The notes: generated from the letters alone by a model not told the origin. A DNA stretch of 64,000 nt from Streptomyces roseoviridis (GCF_039535235.1 NZ_BAAAWU010000001.1:5642001-5706000); one strand, 5' to 3'; shown: positions 1-9,894, numbered from the stretch's first letter. Translations and numbers: made by a program.

Positions 1-986
1 CCCAGCCACGGGTCGGCGTGCGCCTGCAGCGCCCGCTGCGAGATCACCGTGCGGTGCCCTTCGTGGTGGAAGTAGCCCCGTACCGCCGCGTCCGTCACAT
101 GGCGAGAAACCGCCGGTGTCTGCGCCTGCTTCATGTAAATGACGACGTCGTTCTCCAGGGCGTCGCTGTTGCCCTCCAGGAGGATGTTGTACGAGGGCAG
201 ACCGGCCGAGCCGATGCCGATGCCGCGCCGTCCCACGACGTCCTTGACCCGGTACGAGTCCGGGCGGGTCAGGCTCGACTCCGGCAGCGTCTCCAGATAG
301 CCGTCGAAGGCGGCCAGCACCCGGTAGCGGTCGGCCGCGTCCAGCTCGATCGCGCCGCCGCCGGCCGTGAAGCGGCGCTCGAACTCGCGGATCTCCGTCA
401 TCGAGTCCAGCAGCCCGAACCGGGTCAGCGAGCGGGCCGCGCGCAGGGCGTCGAGGAGCGCCCCCTCGGCCGTGTCCAGCGTGAACGGCGGCAGCTCGTC
501 GTTCTTCGCGCCGGTCGCCAGGGCGTGGATCCGCTCCCGGTAGGAGGCGGCGTAGATCCGGACGAGGTGCGTGATCTGCTCGTCGCTGAGCGCCTTGGCG
601 TAGCCGATCAGCGCCAGCGAGGCCGACAGCCGCTTGAGGTCCCAGGTGAAGGGGCCGACGTACGCCTCGTCGAAGTCGTTCACGTTGAATATCAGCCGGC
701 CGGTGGCGTCCATGTAGGTGCCGAAGTTCTCGGCGTGCAGATCACCGTGGATCCACACCCGTCCGGTCCGCTCGTCCAGATACGGCCCGCCGTGGGCCTC
801 GCGCTCCAGGTCCTTGTAGAACAGGCACGCCGTGCCCCGGTAGAAGGCGAAGGCGGATCCGGCCATCTTCCGGAACTTGACCTTGAAGGCGGCCGGGTCG
901 GCGGCGAGCAGCTCGCCGAAGGCGGTGTCGAAGACGGCGAGGATCTGCTCACCGCGCTCGGCGGCGGTGGGCTGGGGGACCGACAT
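1..986 (-). CDS. DUF2252 family protein (3' end outside window)
   Basis: The visible part runs from an ATG at 986 to the window edge, about 328 residues, so the C-terminus is missing. The start is supported by AGGAGG about ten bases upstream. The protein resembles the DUF2252 family, whose fold is related to aminoglycoside-phosphotransferase/kinase-like proteins. A kinase-like catalytic-loop motif (HGDLHAENFG) lies about 80 residues in, followed by an NDFDEA segment that would correspond to the metal-binding DFG/DxD position. The substrate is unknown. It is divergent from dnaE and shares a 181-base promoter region with it. Family assignment is good; any reaction would be a guess. Confidence 0.8.
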   Translation of the reverse strand, partial: MSVPQPTAAERGEQILAVFDTAFGELLAADPAAFKVKFRKMAGSAFAFYRGTACLFYKDLEREAHGGPYLDERTGRVWIHGDLHAENFGTYMDATGRLIFNVNDFDEAYVGPFTWDLKRLSASLALIGYAKALSDEQITHLVRIYAASYRERIHALATGAKNDELPPFTLDTAEGALLDALRAARSLTRFGLLDSMTEIREFERRFTAGGGAIELDAADRYRVLAAFDGYLETLPESSLTRPDSYRVKDVVGRRGIGIGSAGLPSYNILLEGNSDALENDVVIYMKQAQTPAVSRHVTDAAVRGYFHHEGHRTVISQRALQAHADPWL

Positions 987-1047
987 CGAAGGTGCCTCCT
1001 GGTACGGGACGCGGTGCGCGCGATGACTCAAAATGGTGCATGACAAA

Positions 1048-1072
1048 TGGGACAGGTGTTCTCTGTGTCCCA
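1048..1072. promoter_or_regulatory. Inverted repeat between DUF2252 gene and dnaE
   Basis: TGGGACA (1048-1054) and TGTCCCA (1066-1072) form a perfect 7-bp dyad with an 11-base centre in the divergent intergenic region. It is about 50 bases upstream of the putative dnaE -10 box and about 60 bases upstream of the DUF2252 start. The geometry suits a dimeric repressor or activator site; no regulator is identified. Confidence 0.4.
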
Positions 1073-1120
1073 ACGCGCGACCGTACCGCTCAGTGCCCGG
1101 TCCCTGTCGGCCGAGCGACG

Positions 1121-1126
1121 TAGACT
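1121..1126 (+). promoter_or_regulatory. Putative -10 box of dnaE
   Basis: TAGACT fits the actinobacterial TAnnnT -10 pattern and lies 41 bases before the dnaE GTG start, leaving a short leader that contains the GGAGG ribosome binding site at about 1155-1159. No convincing -35 is visible. Confidence 0.45.
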
Positions 1127-1167
1127 TCCACGCTGTCCCCCCAGGAATCCGTTCGGAGGCATCCCCC

Positions 1168-4100
1168 GTGACCAAGCCGCCCTTCACGCACCTCCACGTC
1201 CACACCCAGTACTCCCTGCTGGACGGTGCCGCGCGGCTCAAGGACATGTTCAACGCGTGCAACGAGATGGGCATGACCCACATCGCGATGTCCGACCACG
1301 GCAACCTCCACGGGGCCTATGACTTCTTCCACTCCGCCAAGAAGGCCGGAGTGACCCCGATCATCGGCATCGAGGCGTACGTCGCCCCGGAGTCCCGCCG
1401 CAACAAGCGGAAGATCCAGTGGGGCCAGCCGCACCAGAAGAAGGACGACGTCTCGGGTTCGGGCGGTTACACCCACAAGACGATCTGGGCGGCGAACGCC
1501 ACCGGTCTGCACAACCTCTTCCGGCTCTCCTCCGACGCCTACGCCGAGGGCTGGCTGCAGAAGTGGCCGCGCATGGACAAGGAGACCATCTCCAAGTGGT
1601 CGGAGGGCCTGATCGCCTCCACCGGCTGCCCCTCCGGCGAGCTGCAGACCCGGCTGCGCCTCGGCCAGTTCGACGAGGCCCTGAAGTCCGCCTCCGAATA
1701 CCAGGACATCTTCGGCAAGGACCGCTACTTCCTGGAGCTGATGGACCACGGCATCGAGATCGAGCGCCGGGTCCGCGACGGACTCCTGGAGATCGGCAAG
1801 AAGCTCGGCATCCCGCCGCTGGTCACCAACGACTCGCACTACACCTACGCGCACGAGGCCACGGCCCACGACGCCCTGCTGTGCATCCAGACCGGCAAGA
1901 ACCTCTCCGACCCGGACCGCTTCAAGTTCGACGGCACCGGCTACTACCTGAAGTCCACGGAGGAGATGTACGCCATCGACTCCTCGGACGCCTGGCAGGA
2001 GGGCTGCCGCAACACCCTCCTGGTCGCGGAGCAGGTCAGCACCGACGGCATGTTCGAGGCCAAGAACCTCATGCCGAAGTTCGACATCCCCGAGGGCTAC
2101 ACCGAGGTCAGCTGGTTCCGCGAGGAGACCATGCGGGGCATGCACCGCCGCTTCCCGGACGGCATCCCCGACGACCGCATGAAGCAGGTCGAGTACGAGA
2201 TGGACACCATCATCTCGATGGGCTTCCCCGGCTACTTCCTCGTCGTCGCCGACTTCATCATGTGGGCGAAGAAGCAGGGCATCGCCGTCGGCCCCGGCCG
2301 AGGCTCCGCGGCCGGCTCGATCGTCGCGTACGCCCTCGGCATCACCGACCTCGACCCCATCCCGCACGGCCTGATCTTCGAGCGCTTCCTCAACCCCGAG
2401 CGCATCTCCATGCCCGATGTCGACATCGACTTCGACGAGCGCCGGCGCGTCGAGGTGATCCGGTACGTGACGGAGAAGTACGGCGCCGACAAGGTCGCCA
2501 TGATCGGCACGTACGGCAAGATCAAGGCCAAGAACGCGATCAAGGACTCCGCCCGCGTCCTCGGCTACCCGTACGCCATGGGCGACCGGATCACCAAGGC
2601 GATGCCCGCCGACGTCCTCGGCAAGGGCATCGACCTCGACGGCATCACCAACCCCTCCCACCCCCGCTACAGCGAGGCGGGCGAGGTCCGGGCGATGTAC
2701 GAGAACGAGCCGGACGTCAAGAAGGTGATCGACACCGCCAAGGGCGTCGAGGGCCTGGTCCGCCAGATGGGCGTGCACGCCGCCGGCGTGATCATGTCCA
2801 GCGAGACCATCACCGAGCACGTCCCGGTCTGGGTGAGGCACACCGACGGCGTGACCATCACCCAGTGGGACTACCCGAGCTGCGAGTCGCTCGGCCTGCT
2901 CAAGATGGACTTCCTCGGCCTGCGCAACCTGACGATCATGGACGACGCCGTCAAGATGGTGAAGTCCAACAAGGGGATCGACATCGATCTCCTCGCCCTC
3001 CCGCTCGACGACCCCACCACCTTCGAACTGCTCCAGCGCGGCGACACCCTCGGCGTGTTCCAGTTCGACGGCGGCCCCATGCGCTCCCTGCTCCGGCTGA
3101 TGAAGCCGGACAACTTCGAAGACATCTCCGCCGTGTCCGCGCTCTACCGCCCGGGCCCGATGGGCATGAACTCGCACACGAACTACGCGCTGCGCAAGAA
3201 CGGCCAGCAGGAGATCACCCCGATCCACCCCGAGCTGGAGGAGCCGCTCAAGGAGGTCCTGGACGTCACCTACGGCCTGATCGTCTACCAGGAGCAGGTG
3301 CAGAAGGCCGCGCAGATCATCGCCGGCTACTCGCTCGGCGAGGCCGACATCCTCCGCCGCGTCATGGGCAAGAAGAAGCCCGACGAGCTGGCGAAGAACT
3401 TCACCATCTTCCAGGCCGGAGCCAAGAAGAACGGCTACAGCGACGAGGCCATCCAGGCCCTCTGGGACGTCCTGGTCCCCTTCGCCGGCTACGCCTTCAA
3501 CAAGGCCCACTCCGCCGCGTACGGCCTGGTCTCCTACTGGACCGCCTACCTCAAGGCCAACCACCCCGCCGAGTACATGGCGGCGCTGCTCACCTCGGTC
3601 AAGGACGACAAGGACAAGTCCGCCGTCTACCTGAACGAGTGCCGCCGCATGGGCATCAAGGTGCTCCCGCCGAACGTCAACGAGTCCGAGGCGAACTTCG
3701 CCGCCCAGGGCGACGACGTGATCCTCTTCGGCCTCACCGCCGTCCGCAACGTCGGTGCCAACGTCGTCGAGTCGATCATCAAGACCCGCAAGAGCAAGGG
3801 GAAGTACAGCTCCTTCCCCGACTTCCTCGACAAGGTCGAGGCGGTCGTCTGCAACAAGCGGACCGTCGAGTCGCTGATCAAGGCCGGTGCCTTCGACACC
3901 ATGGGCCACACCCGCAAGGGCCTGGTCGCCCAGCACGAGCCCATGATCGACACCGTGGTCGCGGTCAAGCGCAAGGAGGCCGAGGGGCAGTTCGACCTCT
4001 TCGGCGGCATGGGCGACGAGGACAGCAGCGAGCCCGGCTTCGGTCTCGACGTGGAGTTCTCCGACGTCGAGTGGGAGAAGTCCTACCTGCTCGCCCAGGA

Positions 4101-4707
4101 GCGCGAGATGCTCGGCCTCTACGTCTCCGACCACCCGCTCTTCGGCCTCGAACACGTCCTGTCCGACAAGACCGACGCCGGCATCTCCCAGCTCACCGGC
4201 GGCGAGCACGCCGACGGCGCGGTCGTCACCATCGGCGGCATCATCTCCGGCCTCCAGCGGAAGATGACCAAGCAGGGCAACGCCTGGGCCATCGCCACCG
4301 TCGAGGACCTGGCCGGCTCCATCGAGTGCATGTTCTTCCCGGCCACGTACCAGCTGGTCTCCACCCAGCTCGTCGAGGACGCCGTCGTCTTCGTCAAGGG
4401 CCGCCTCGACAAGCGCGAGGACGTCCCCCGGCTCGTCGCCATGGAGCTGATGGTCCCCGACCTGTCCAACGCCGGCACCAACGCGCCGGTCGTCCTCACC
4501 ATCCCCACGGTCAAGGTCACCCCGCCGATGATCAGCAGGCTCGGCGAGATCCTCCAGCACCACAAGGGCAACACCGAGGTCCGCATCAAGCTCCAGGGGC
4601 CGCGCTCGACCACCGTGCTGCGGCTCGACCGGCACCGCGTCCAGCCCGACCCGGCCCTCTTCGGCGACCTGAAGGTCCTCCTCGGACCGTCCTGCCTGGC
4701 CGGCTGA
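1168..4707 (+). CDS. dnaE: DNA polymerase III alpha subunit (replicative)
   Basis: Catalytic subunit of the chromosomal replicase, 1179 residues from a GTG at 1168 preceded by GGAGG; an upstream in-frame extension to 1033 has no ribosome site. The N-terminal PHP domain starts with HLHVHTQYSLLDG. The polymerase core shows GPGRGSAAGS near residue 375 and the acidic metal motif PDVDIDFDERR near residue 415. A QFDLF element near residue 940 fits the beta-clamp binding motif, and an OB-fold follows in the last 200 residues. The length matches Streptomyces DnaE1. A strong hairpin terminator follows. Confidence 0.98.
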   Translation: MTKPPFTHLHVHTQYSLLDGAARLKDMFNACNEMGMTHIAMSDHGNLHGAYDFFHSAKKAGVTPIIGIEAYVAPESRRNKRKIQWGQPHQKKDDVSGSGGYTHKTIWAANATGLHNLFRLSSDAYAEGWLQKWPRMDKETISKWSEGLIASTGCPSGELQTRLRLGQFDEALKSASEYQDIFGKDRYFLELMDHGIEIERRVRDGLLEIGKKLGIPPLVTNDSHYTYAHEATAHDALLCIQTGKNLSDPDRFKFDGTGYYLKSTEEMYAIDSSDAWQEGCRNTLLVAEQVSTDGMFEAKNLMPKFDIPEGYTEVSWFREETMRGMHRRFPDGIPDDRMKQVEYEMDTIISMGFPGYFLVVADFIMWAKKQGIAVGPGRGSAAGSIVAYALGITDLDPIPHGLIFERFLNPERISMPDVDIDFDERRRVEVIRYVTEKYGADKVAMIGTYGKIKAKNAIKDSARVLGYPYAMGDRITKAMPADVLGKGIDLDGITNPSHPRYSEAGEVRAMYENEPDVKKVIDTAKGVEGLVRQMGVHAAGVIMSSETITEHVPVWVRHTDGVTITQWDYPSCESLGLLKMDFLGLRNLTIMDDAVKMVKSNKGIDIDLLALPLDDPTTFELLQRGDTLGVFQFDGGPMRSLLRLMKPDNFEDISAVSALYRPGPMGMNSHTNYALRKNGQQEITPIHPELEEPLKEVLDVTYGLIVYQEQVQKAAQIIAGYSLGEADILRRVMGKKKPDELAKNFTIFQAGAKKNGYSDEAIQALWDVLVPFAGYAFNKAHSAAYGLVSYWTAYLKANHPAEYMAALLTSVKDDKDKSAVYLNECRRMGIKVLPPNVNESEANFAAQGDDVILFGLTAVRNVGANVVESIIKTRKSKGKYSSFPDFLDKVEAVVCNKRTVESLIKAGAFDTMGHTRKGLVAQHEPMIDTVVAVKRKEAEGQFDLFGGMGDEDSSEPGFGLDVEFSDVEWEKSYLLAQEREMLGLYVSDHPLFGLEHVLSDKTDAGISQLTGGEHADGAVVTIGGIISGLQRKMTKQGNAWAIATVEDLAGSIECMFFPATYQLVSTQLVEDAVVFVKGRLDKREDVPRLVAMELMVPDLSNAGTNAPVVLTIPTVKVTPPMISRLGEILQHHKGNTEVRIKLQGPRSTTVLRLDRHRVQPDPALFGDLKVLLGPSCLAG

Positions 4708-4761
4708 CGGCCCCCGGGCCCGGCGGCCGACCGGCCCGGCCCCCGGGTCCGCCGCACGCGC

Positions 4762-4797
4762 AAGGGGCGCGCCCGTCGTCACGGGCGCGCCCCTTTT
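4762..4797. terminator. Bidirectional intrinsic terminator after dnaE
   Basis: A perfect 15-bp stem (AAGGGGCGCGCCCGT, 4762-4776, with its complement at 4781-4795) and a CGTC loop, followed by TTTT on the plus strand and by A/T-poor sequence on the minus strand. It lies between convergent dnaE and the small gene on the minus strand and can serve both. Confidence 0.85.
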
Positions 4798-4808
4798 GCC
4801 TGGTCGCG

Positions 4809-4979
4809 TCAGTTGTGGCCGAAGCGCTTCTGACGGCCCTTGCGTGCCATGTCGCCCGGCGTCACCTGGGCGGCGCGGTGCTCGGCCTGGGACTCCAGCG
4901 ACGACTGCTGGGCCTGCTGCTGGCCGCGCTCGGCCTGCGAGGCGCGCGGACTGCGGTCCTGCTTACGGTTCTTGGCCAT
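4809..4979 (-). CDS. Small basic hydrophilic protein, unknown function
   Basis: A 56-residue protein starting at ATG 4979, with GAGGAGG about 11 bases upstream. A longer in-frame reading back to 5054 lacks a ribosome site. It is rich in Lys, Arg, Gln and Ser, has no Cys and no membrane segment, and ends in a basic tail (RKGRQKRFGHN). I recall conserved hypothetical proteins of this type in Streptomyces but know no function. It converges on dnaE. Confidence 0.7.
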   Translation of the reverse strand: MAKNRKQDRSPRASQAERGQQQAQQSSLESQAEHRAAQVTPGDMARKGRQKRFGHN

Positions 4980-5178
4980 GGTGATGATGCCTCCTCGTGG
5001 GAATCTGGGGGCCAGGGCCGCTGTCAGACTCACACACGGCAGGAAACGCCGCATTTTGGATCATTACGGACGGTGAGGCCAACCCCGCGTGCGATCCGCC
5101 ACGCCGATGATCCAGTTCCGGACCTCAAGCACTGCCGGGTCGGGCAGACTCGGGGAAACCCGGAGCACTTCCGATCCC

Positions 5179-5221
5179 GAGGTTCCCGTAGAGGTTCCCG
5201 AAAGAGCCGACGAGGTTCCCG
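5179..5221 (+). repeat. Three direct copies of GAGGTTCCCG
   Basis: The decamer GAGGTTCCCG occurs at 5179-5188, 5191-5200 and 5212-5221, just upstream of the NYN gene. Copies two and three are each followed by AAAGAG. Start-to-start spacings are 12 and 21 bases. The last copy abuts the AGAGGG ribosome binding site. Confidence 0.8.
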
Positions 5222-5237
5222 AAAGAGGGTGGAACAC

Positions 5238-6566
5238 GTGGACCGATGCGTCGTCCTGGTGGACGCCGGCTACCTGCTGGGCGCCGCCGCCAGCCTCCTC
5301 GCCGGGGAGCCGGCCCGCTCGCGGATCACCGTCGACCACGCCGCGCTCATCCAGCAGCTGCGCGAACGCGCCGAGGCCGACACCCAGCAGCCCCTGCTGC
5401 GGATCTACTGGTTCGACGGCGCCCCCGACCGCGTGCCCCAGCCCGAACACCGCAGACTGCGCGTCATGCCCCGGGTCACCGTCCGGCTCGGCGCCCTCAC
5501 CCGAAGCGAGGGACGCTGGGCCCAGAAGGGCGTCGACGCCGCCATGCACACCGAGCTCACCGAACTGGCCAGGAACCGGGCCTGCTCCGACATCGTCCTC
5601 GTCACCGGCGACGGCGATCTGCTGCCCGGCCTGATGTCCGCCAAGGAGCACGGCGTCGCCGTCCACCTGTGGGCCGTCCAGGCCGCCGACGGCGACTACA
5701 ACCAGTCCGAGGACCTCGTCGCGGAGGCGGACGAGCGGCGCGTCCTCGACCGGACCTGGATCACCCGGGCCGTCCGCGCCAAGGACCTCACCGGCCTGTG
5801 CGCCCCGCCGCCCGTGCCCCGCCCCGAGATCGCCGCGATCCTCTCCGCGCCCCTGCCCGAGTCCGCCCTCGCCGCCTCCGCGGAGCGGGCCGCCGCGGCC
5901 GCCGCCCACAACAGCTCCCACAACGGCTCGCACCACGACCCGCGCGAGAACCCCCGACGGGACACGAGCGCCACCGCCGCCGAGGCACCCGGCTCCGTCG
6001 CGACCGAACCGGCCGACGGCGCGAGCCCCGGCGCGTCCGCGCACGCCAGGCACGTCCCCACCCCCAAGGACCTCGCCGCCCTGCGCGGCCCCGCCGCCCC
6101 CGCCTCCCACCCGCACCCCGCGAACGCCACCCTGCGCTGGTCCTCCGACAAGGGCTGGATCGACCGGCCCCCGGCCGCCCTCGGCGAACCCGCCGAGACC
6201 GCCTCCCTGCCCACCCTCGCCCAGCTCACCAGCGCCGAACAGCGCTGGGCCGACCGCGAGGAGGACATCACCACCGTCGGCGGCGACCCCTACGAGGTCG
6301 GCCAGGTCTTCGCCCGCCGCTGGCTCGACCGGCTCCCCGAACCCGGACACATCCCCAAGCTCGCCGGCATGTACCCGCGCATCCCCCACCGCATCGACGG
6401 CGAGCTCCTCCGCTACGCCGCCCGCTTCGGCCTGCTCGCGCACAAGGACGACCAGATCGACGAGCACGACCGCTACGCGATCCGCGCCGGATTCTGGCGG
6501 GAGATCGACGTCCACGCCGCCGCCCAACACGCCCCCGCGCCCGAGGAGAGCCGGGGGACCCCGTAG
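5238..6566 (+). CDS. NYN domain protein (PIN-like putative ribonuclease)
   Basis: A 442-residue protein from GTG 5238, eight bases after AGAGGG; GTG 5229 is an in-frame alternative. The first 170 residues look like a NYN/LabA-type PIN-fold domain: an early acidic motif (VLVDAGYLL), a WFDGAP segment, GVDAAMHTEL and VTGDGDLLPG, which together supply the expected cluster of acidic residues for metal-dependent RNA cleavage. The middle (about 185-300) is Ala/Pro-rich and probably disordered. The C-terminal 110 residues look helical and may be an OST-HTH/LOTUS-like accessory domain, but that is uncertain. The ABC gene begins 11 bases later, so co-transcription is possible. Confidence 0.8.
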   Translation: MDRCVVLVDAGYLLGAAASLLAGEPARSRITVDHAALIQQLRERAEADTQQPLLRIYWFDGAPDRVPQPEHRRLRVMPRVTVRLGALTRSEGRWAQKGVDAAMHTELTELARNRACSDIVLVTGDGDLLPGLMSAKEHGVAVHLWAVQAADGDYNQSEDLVAEADERRVLDRTWITRAVRAKDLTGLCAPPPVPRPEIAAILSAPLPESALAASAERAAAAAAHNSSHNGSHHDPRENPRRDTSATAAEAPGSVATEPADGASPGASAHARHVPTPKDLAALRGPAAPASHPHPANATLRWSSDKGWIDRPPAALGEPAETASLPTLAQLTSAEQRWADREEDITTVGGDPYEVGQVFARRWLDRLPEPGHIPKLAGMYPRIPHRIDGELLRYAARFGLLAHKDDQIDEHDRYAIRAGFWREIDVHAAAQHAPAPEESRGTP

Positions 6567-6577
6567 GCTCATCCCTC

Positions 6578-7554
<977 letters not shown>

Positions 7555-7558
<4 letters not shown>

Positions 7559-7680
7559 CCGACGAGTGGAACGCCGAGCCGGACGCGTCGGACGTGCTGG
7601 GCGCGCTGGACGCGTGGGACGAAGCGGACGACCTGCCGGACGTCAGGAGCCGGTCGAACACCAGGAGCTGGACGAGTTGA
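7555..7680 (+). CDS. Short acidic ORF bridging ABC ATPase and permease
   Basis: GTG 7555 overlaps the ATPase stop and opens 41 codons with strong G/C third-position bias (acidic: many Asp, Glu, Trp). It ends at TGA 7678-7680, overlapping the permease TTG (TTGA). Codon usage says this frame is translated. The last codons (RSRSNTRSWTS) look unlike the rest, whereas the -1 frame over the same bases continues acidic and joins directly to the permease. It may therefore be the displaced N-terminus of the permease rather than a separate gene. Confidence 0.5.
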
Positions 7681-8507
7681 GCACCCCGCCCGCCGAGGCC
7701 CTGAGGGCCGCCGACGTCGGCGCCCGAGTCCGGGACGACGCCCCGCACGGCGCCGCGCCCCTCGCTCCGCGCGCCCGGCTGCTGCCCGCACTCGCCGCGG
7801 TCTACCGCGCCCAGCTGTCCCGCGCCCGGGTCGCCCGCATCCCGCTGCTGTTCGTGGCGACCTTCCAGTCCGTCGGGATCATGGTCCTGATGCGGGGCGT
7901 CGTCGACGGCGGCGCGGAGGCGCGGGCCGTGGTCGCCGGCTCCGCCGTCCTCGTCGTCGCCTTCGTCGCGCTCAACCTGCTCGCCCAGTACTTCGGGCAC
8001 CTTCGGGCCGGCGGCGGACTCGACCACTACGCCACCCTGCCCGTGCCGCCCGCCGCGGTGGTGCTGGGCGCCGCGGGGGCGTACGCCTCGTTCACCGTGC
8101 CCGGCACCGTCGTGACCGCCGTGATCGGTTCGGTGCTGTTCGGGCTGCCGCTCGCGAACCTGTGGATCCTCGCGGCCGTCGTGCCGCTGTCCGGGGCGGC
8201 CCTCGCCGGACTCGGCGCGGCACTCGGCCTGCTCGCGCCCCGGCAGGAGCTCGCCACCCTCCTCGGCCAGCTCGGCATGTCGGCGGCGCTGCTGCTCGGC
8301 GTGCTCCCCGCCGACCGGCTGCCCGGGCCCATCGGCTGGGCGCGGGACCTGCTGCCCTCCACCTACGGGGTCGAGGCCCTGGCCCGTACCTTCGAGGCGC
8401 GCCCCGACTGGGCGGCGGTCTGCCTGGACCTCGCCGTGTGCGGGGCGGTGGGGGTCGTCTCGCTGGCGGTGGCGACCTGGGCGTACCGGAGGGCAGCGGT
8501 CCGCTGA
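7677..8507 (+). CDS. ABC transporter permease (ABC-2 type)
   Basis: A 276-residue membrane protein from TTG 7677, with AGGAG about nine bases before. It has a hydrophilic N-terminus of about 40 residues and six predicted hydrophobic segments beginning near LLFVATFQSVGIMVL. A GTG at 7566 in the same frame gives a longer reading, but those codons have poor third-position G/C and a repetitive Arg/Gly product, so they are probably not translated. It is the membrane partner of the preceding ATPase; the substrate is unknown. A 1-base deletion near 7644 could have separated it from an N-terminus beginning at 7555. Confidence 0.85.
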   Translation: MSTPPAEALRAADVGARVRDDAPHGAAPLAPRARLLPALAAVYRAQLSRARVARIPLLFVATFQSVGIMVLMRGVVDGGAEARAVVAGSAVLVVAFVALNLLAQYFGHLRAGGGLDHYATLPVPPAAVVLGAAGAYASFTVPGTVVTAVIGSVLFGLPLANLWILAAVVPLSGAALAGLGAALGLLAPRQELATLLGQLGMSAALLLGVLPADRLPGPIGWARDLLPSTYGVEALARTFEARPDWAAVCLDLAVCGAVGVVSLAVATWAYRRAAVR

Positions 8508-8511
8508 CGGC

Positions 8512-8566
8512 GGTCCGCGGACTCCCCTCCACCGGTCCGCGGACTCCCCTCCACCGGTCCGCGGAC
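8512..8566. repeat. 22-bp tandem repeat downstream of permease
   Basis: Two perfect 22-bp units (8512-8533 and 8534-8555) followed by half of a third, each starting with the self-complementary GGTCCGCGG. More GGTCCGC(CG) motifs follow to about 8600. The spacer holds no ORF with coding bias; the palindromic core may let it fold as a terminator. Confidence 0.75.
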
Positions 8567-8639
8567 GGTCCGCCGCGGTCCGCCGCGGTTCCGTCGGTCC
8601 GCTGAGGCGGCACACGGCCGCACCTGGCACGATGGCGTG

Positions 8640-9272
8640 GTGACCGCACCTCTGACTCCGCCGCACCAGCCACCCCCGCACGACTCCGCCCGGCCCGCGC
8701 CCGATCCGGCGCTGCCGGACCCCGACGGCGCCCCCGGCACGGCCACCGAGCTGCGGCAGGCCGCCGTGGTGACCGTGGTCTCGGCGGTGGCCGGAGCCCT
8801 GCTCGGACTGCTGTGGCTGTGGCTCGCGCCCCGGGTCGTGCTGGTCTCCGACGGCAAGGCGGTCTTCCTGCGCGACGGCGAGGGAGAAGCCGCGATCGGC
8901 ATGGACGGAACGTTTGTCCTGCTCGGCCTCGGCTTCGGCGCGCTGGCCGCGGCCCTGGTCTTCCTGATCCACCGCCACGGCGGCATCGCCCTCGTCGTGG
9001 GCCTCGCCCTCGGCGGCGTGCTCGGCTCGCTGCTCGGCTGGGGGACGGGCACCTGGCTCGGCCCGGAACGCGATGTCGTCGCCCACGCCAAGGCGGTCGG
9101 TCCCCGGGTCTTCTTCGAGGCCCCGCTGGAGCTGCACATGGCGGCCGCGGCGGTGCTGGCCTGGCCGGTCGCCGCGATGATCGTCCACCTCGCCCTGACG
9201 GCCGTCTTCGGGCCGCGCGACCCGGAGCCCGAGGACGGGCCGTGGCCGCCGATGCCGAGCACGCGGGCCTGA
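8640..9272 (+). CDS. DUF2567 family membrane protein
   Basis: About 210 residues with a Pro-rich cytoplasmic N-terminus (about 35 residues) and four hydrophobic segments. I recognise it as DUF2567-like, a family of unknown function common in Streptomyces. Two adjacent GTG codons (8637, 8640) could start it; 8640 is preferred because CACGAT (8628-8633) ends six bases earlier, which fits a leaderless promoter. It converges on ybaK across a tandem-repeat spacer. Confidence 0.75.
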   Translation: MTAPLTPPHQPPPHDSARPAPDPALPDPDGAPGTATELRQAAVVTVVSAVAGALLGLLWLWLAPRVVLVSDGKAVFLRDGEGEAAIGMDGTFVLLGLGFGALAAALVFLIHRHGGIALVVGLALGGVLGSLLGWGTGTWLGPERDVVAHAKAVGPRVFFEAPLELHMAAAAVLAWPVAAMIVHLALTAVFGPRDPEPEDGPWPPMPSTRA

Positions 9273-9390
9273 CCGGGCGGGGTGCGGGGCCGGGGCTGCC
9301 GCATGGCCCCACTTGCCTCCGCGTTCCCGGGCGGGGTGCGGGGGCCGGGCCGCCGCACGGCCCCGCTTGCCTCCGCGTTCCCGGGCGGCC
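9273..9390. repeat. 54-bp tandem repeat between DUF2567 gene and ybaK
   Basis: Two near-identical 54-bp units (9273-9326, 9327-9380) start with CCGGGCGG and end in TTGCCTCCGCGTTC. A third copy begins at 9381. It fills the whole convergent gap; no coding bias is visible. Confidence 0.8.
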
Positions 9391-9396
9391 GTCGTC

Positions 9397-9894
9397 TCAG
9401 CCTCGGCCGATCGGGGCCAGGACCGCGTCCGTGAGGGCCGCCAGGTCCCCGGGAGCCAGTTCCACTTCCAGGCCCCGGCGGCCCGCCGAGACGCAGATGG
9501 TCGGGTGGGCCGAGGCCGAGGAGTCCAGGACCGTCCGCAGCCGCTTGCGCTGGCCCAGCGGCGAGATGCCGCCGCGGACGTAGCCGGTGGTCCGCTCCGC
9601 CGCCGCGGGGTCGGCCATGGCGGCCTTCTTGCCGCCGACGGCCGAGGCCAGGGCCTTCAGGTCCAGCTGCCCCGCGACCGGGACCACGGCCACGGTGAGC
9701 TCGCCGTCCACGTCCGCGACGAGGGTCTTGAAGACGCGGTCGGGGGAGACGCCGAGGGCCTCGGCCGCCTCCTCGCCGTAGGAGGGCGTCGACGGGTCGT
9801 GGTCGTAGGCGTGGACCGTGAACGGGGTGCCGGCGGCCGCCAGGGCCACCGTCGCCGGAGTGCCGGCGCTGGGCTTCTTCTGCTTCTTCGCCAA
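9397..9894 (-). CDS. ybaK: YbaK/EbsC-type aminoacyl-tRNA deacylase
   Basis: A 165-residue protein of the YbaK/ProX editing family, which hydrolyses mischarged Cys-tRNA(Pro) or related aminoacyl-tRNAs in the cytoplasm. The family features seen are VHAYDHDPSTPSYGEEAA, VFKTLVADVDG, the GGKKAAMADP lysine motif and YVRGGISPLG. The start is a TTG at 9894 with GAGGAG 10-12 bases upstream. The Lys-rich N-terminus (AKKQKK) is normal for Streptomyces members. It is 31 bases downstream of the LON-domain gene on the same strand. Confidence 0.93.
   Translation of the reverse strand: MAKKQKKPSAGTPATVALAAAGTPFTVHAYDHDPSTPSYGEEAAEALGVSPDRVFKTLVADVDGELTVAVVPVAGQLDLKALASAVGGKKAAMADPAAAERTTGYVRGGISPLGQRKRLRTVLDSSASAHPTICVSAGRRGLEVELAPGDLAALTDAVLAPIGRG

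Noticed and set aside
1090..4782. A 1230-codon open frame on the minus strand opposite dnaE
   Set aside because: It is a shadow of the GC-rich dnaE codons; its product is low-complexity Asp/Val/Gly/Leu-rich with no family resemblance, while dnaE is unmistakable.
5246..6577. Upstream extension of the ABC ATPase frame through the NYN gene
   Set aside because: Arg/Pro/Ala-rich shadow of the NYN coding sequence; the conserved ATPase begins at the GTG at 6578.
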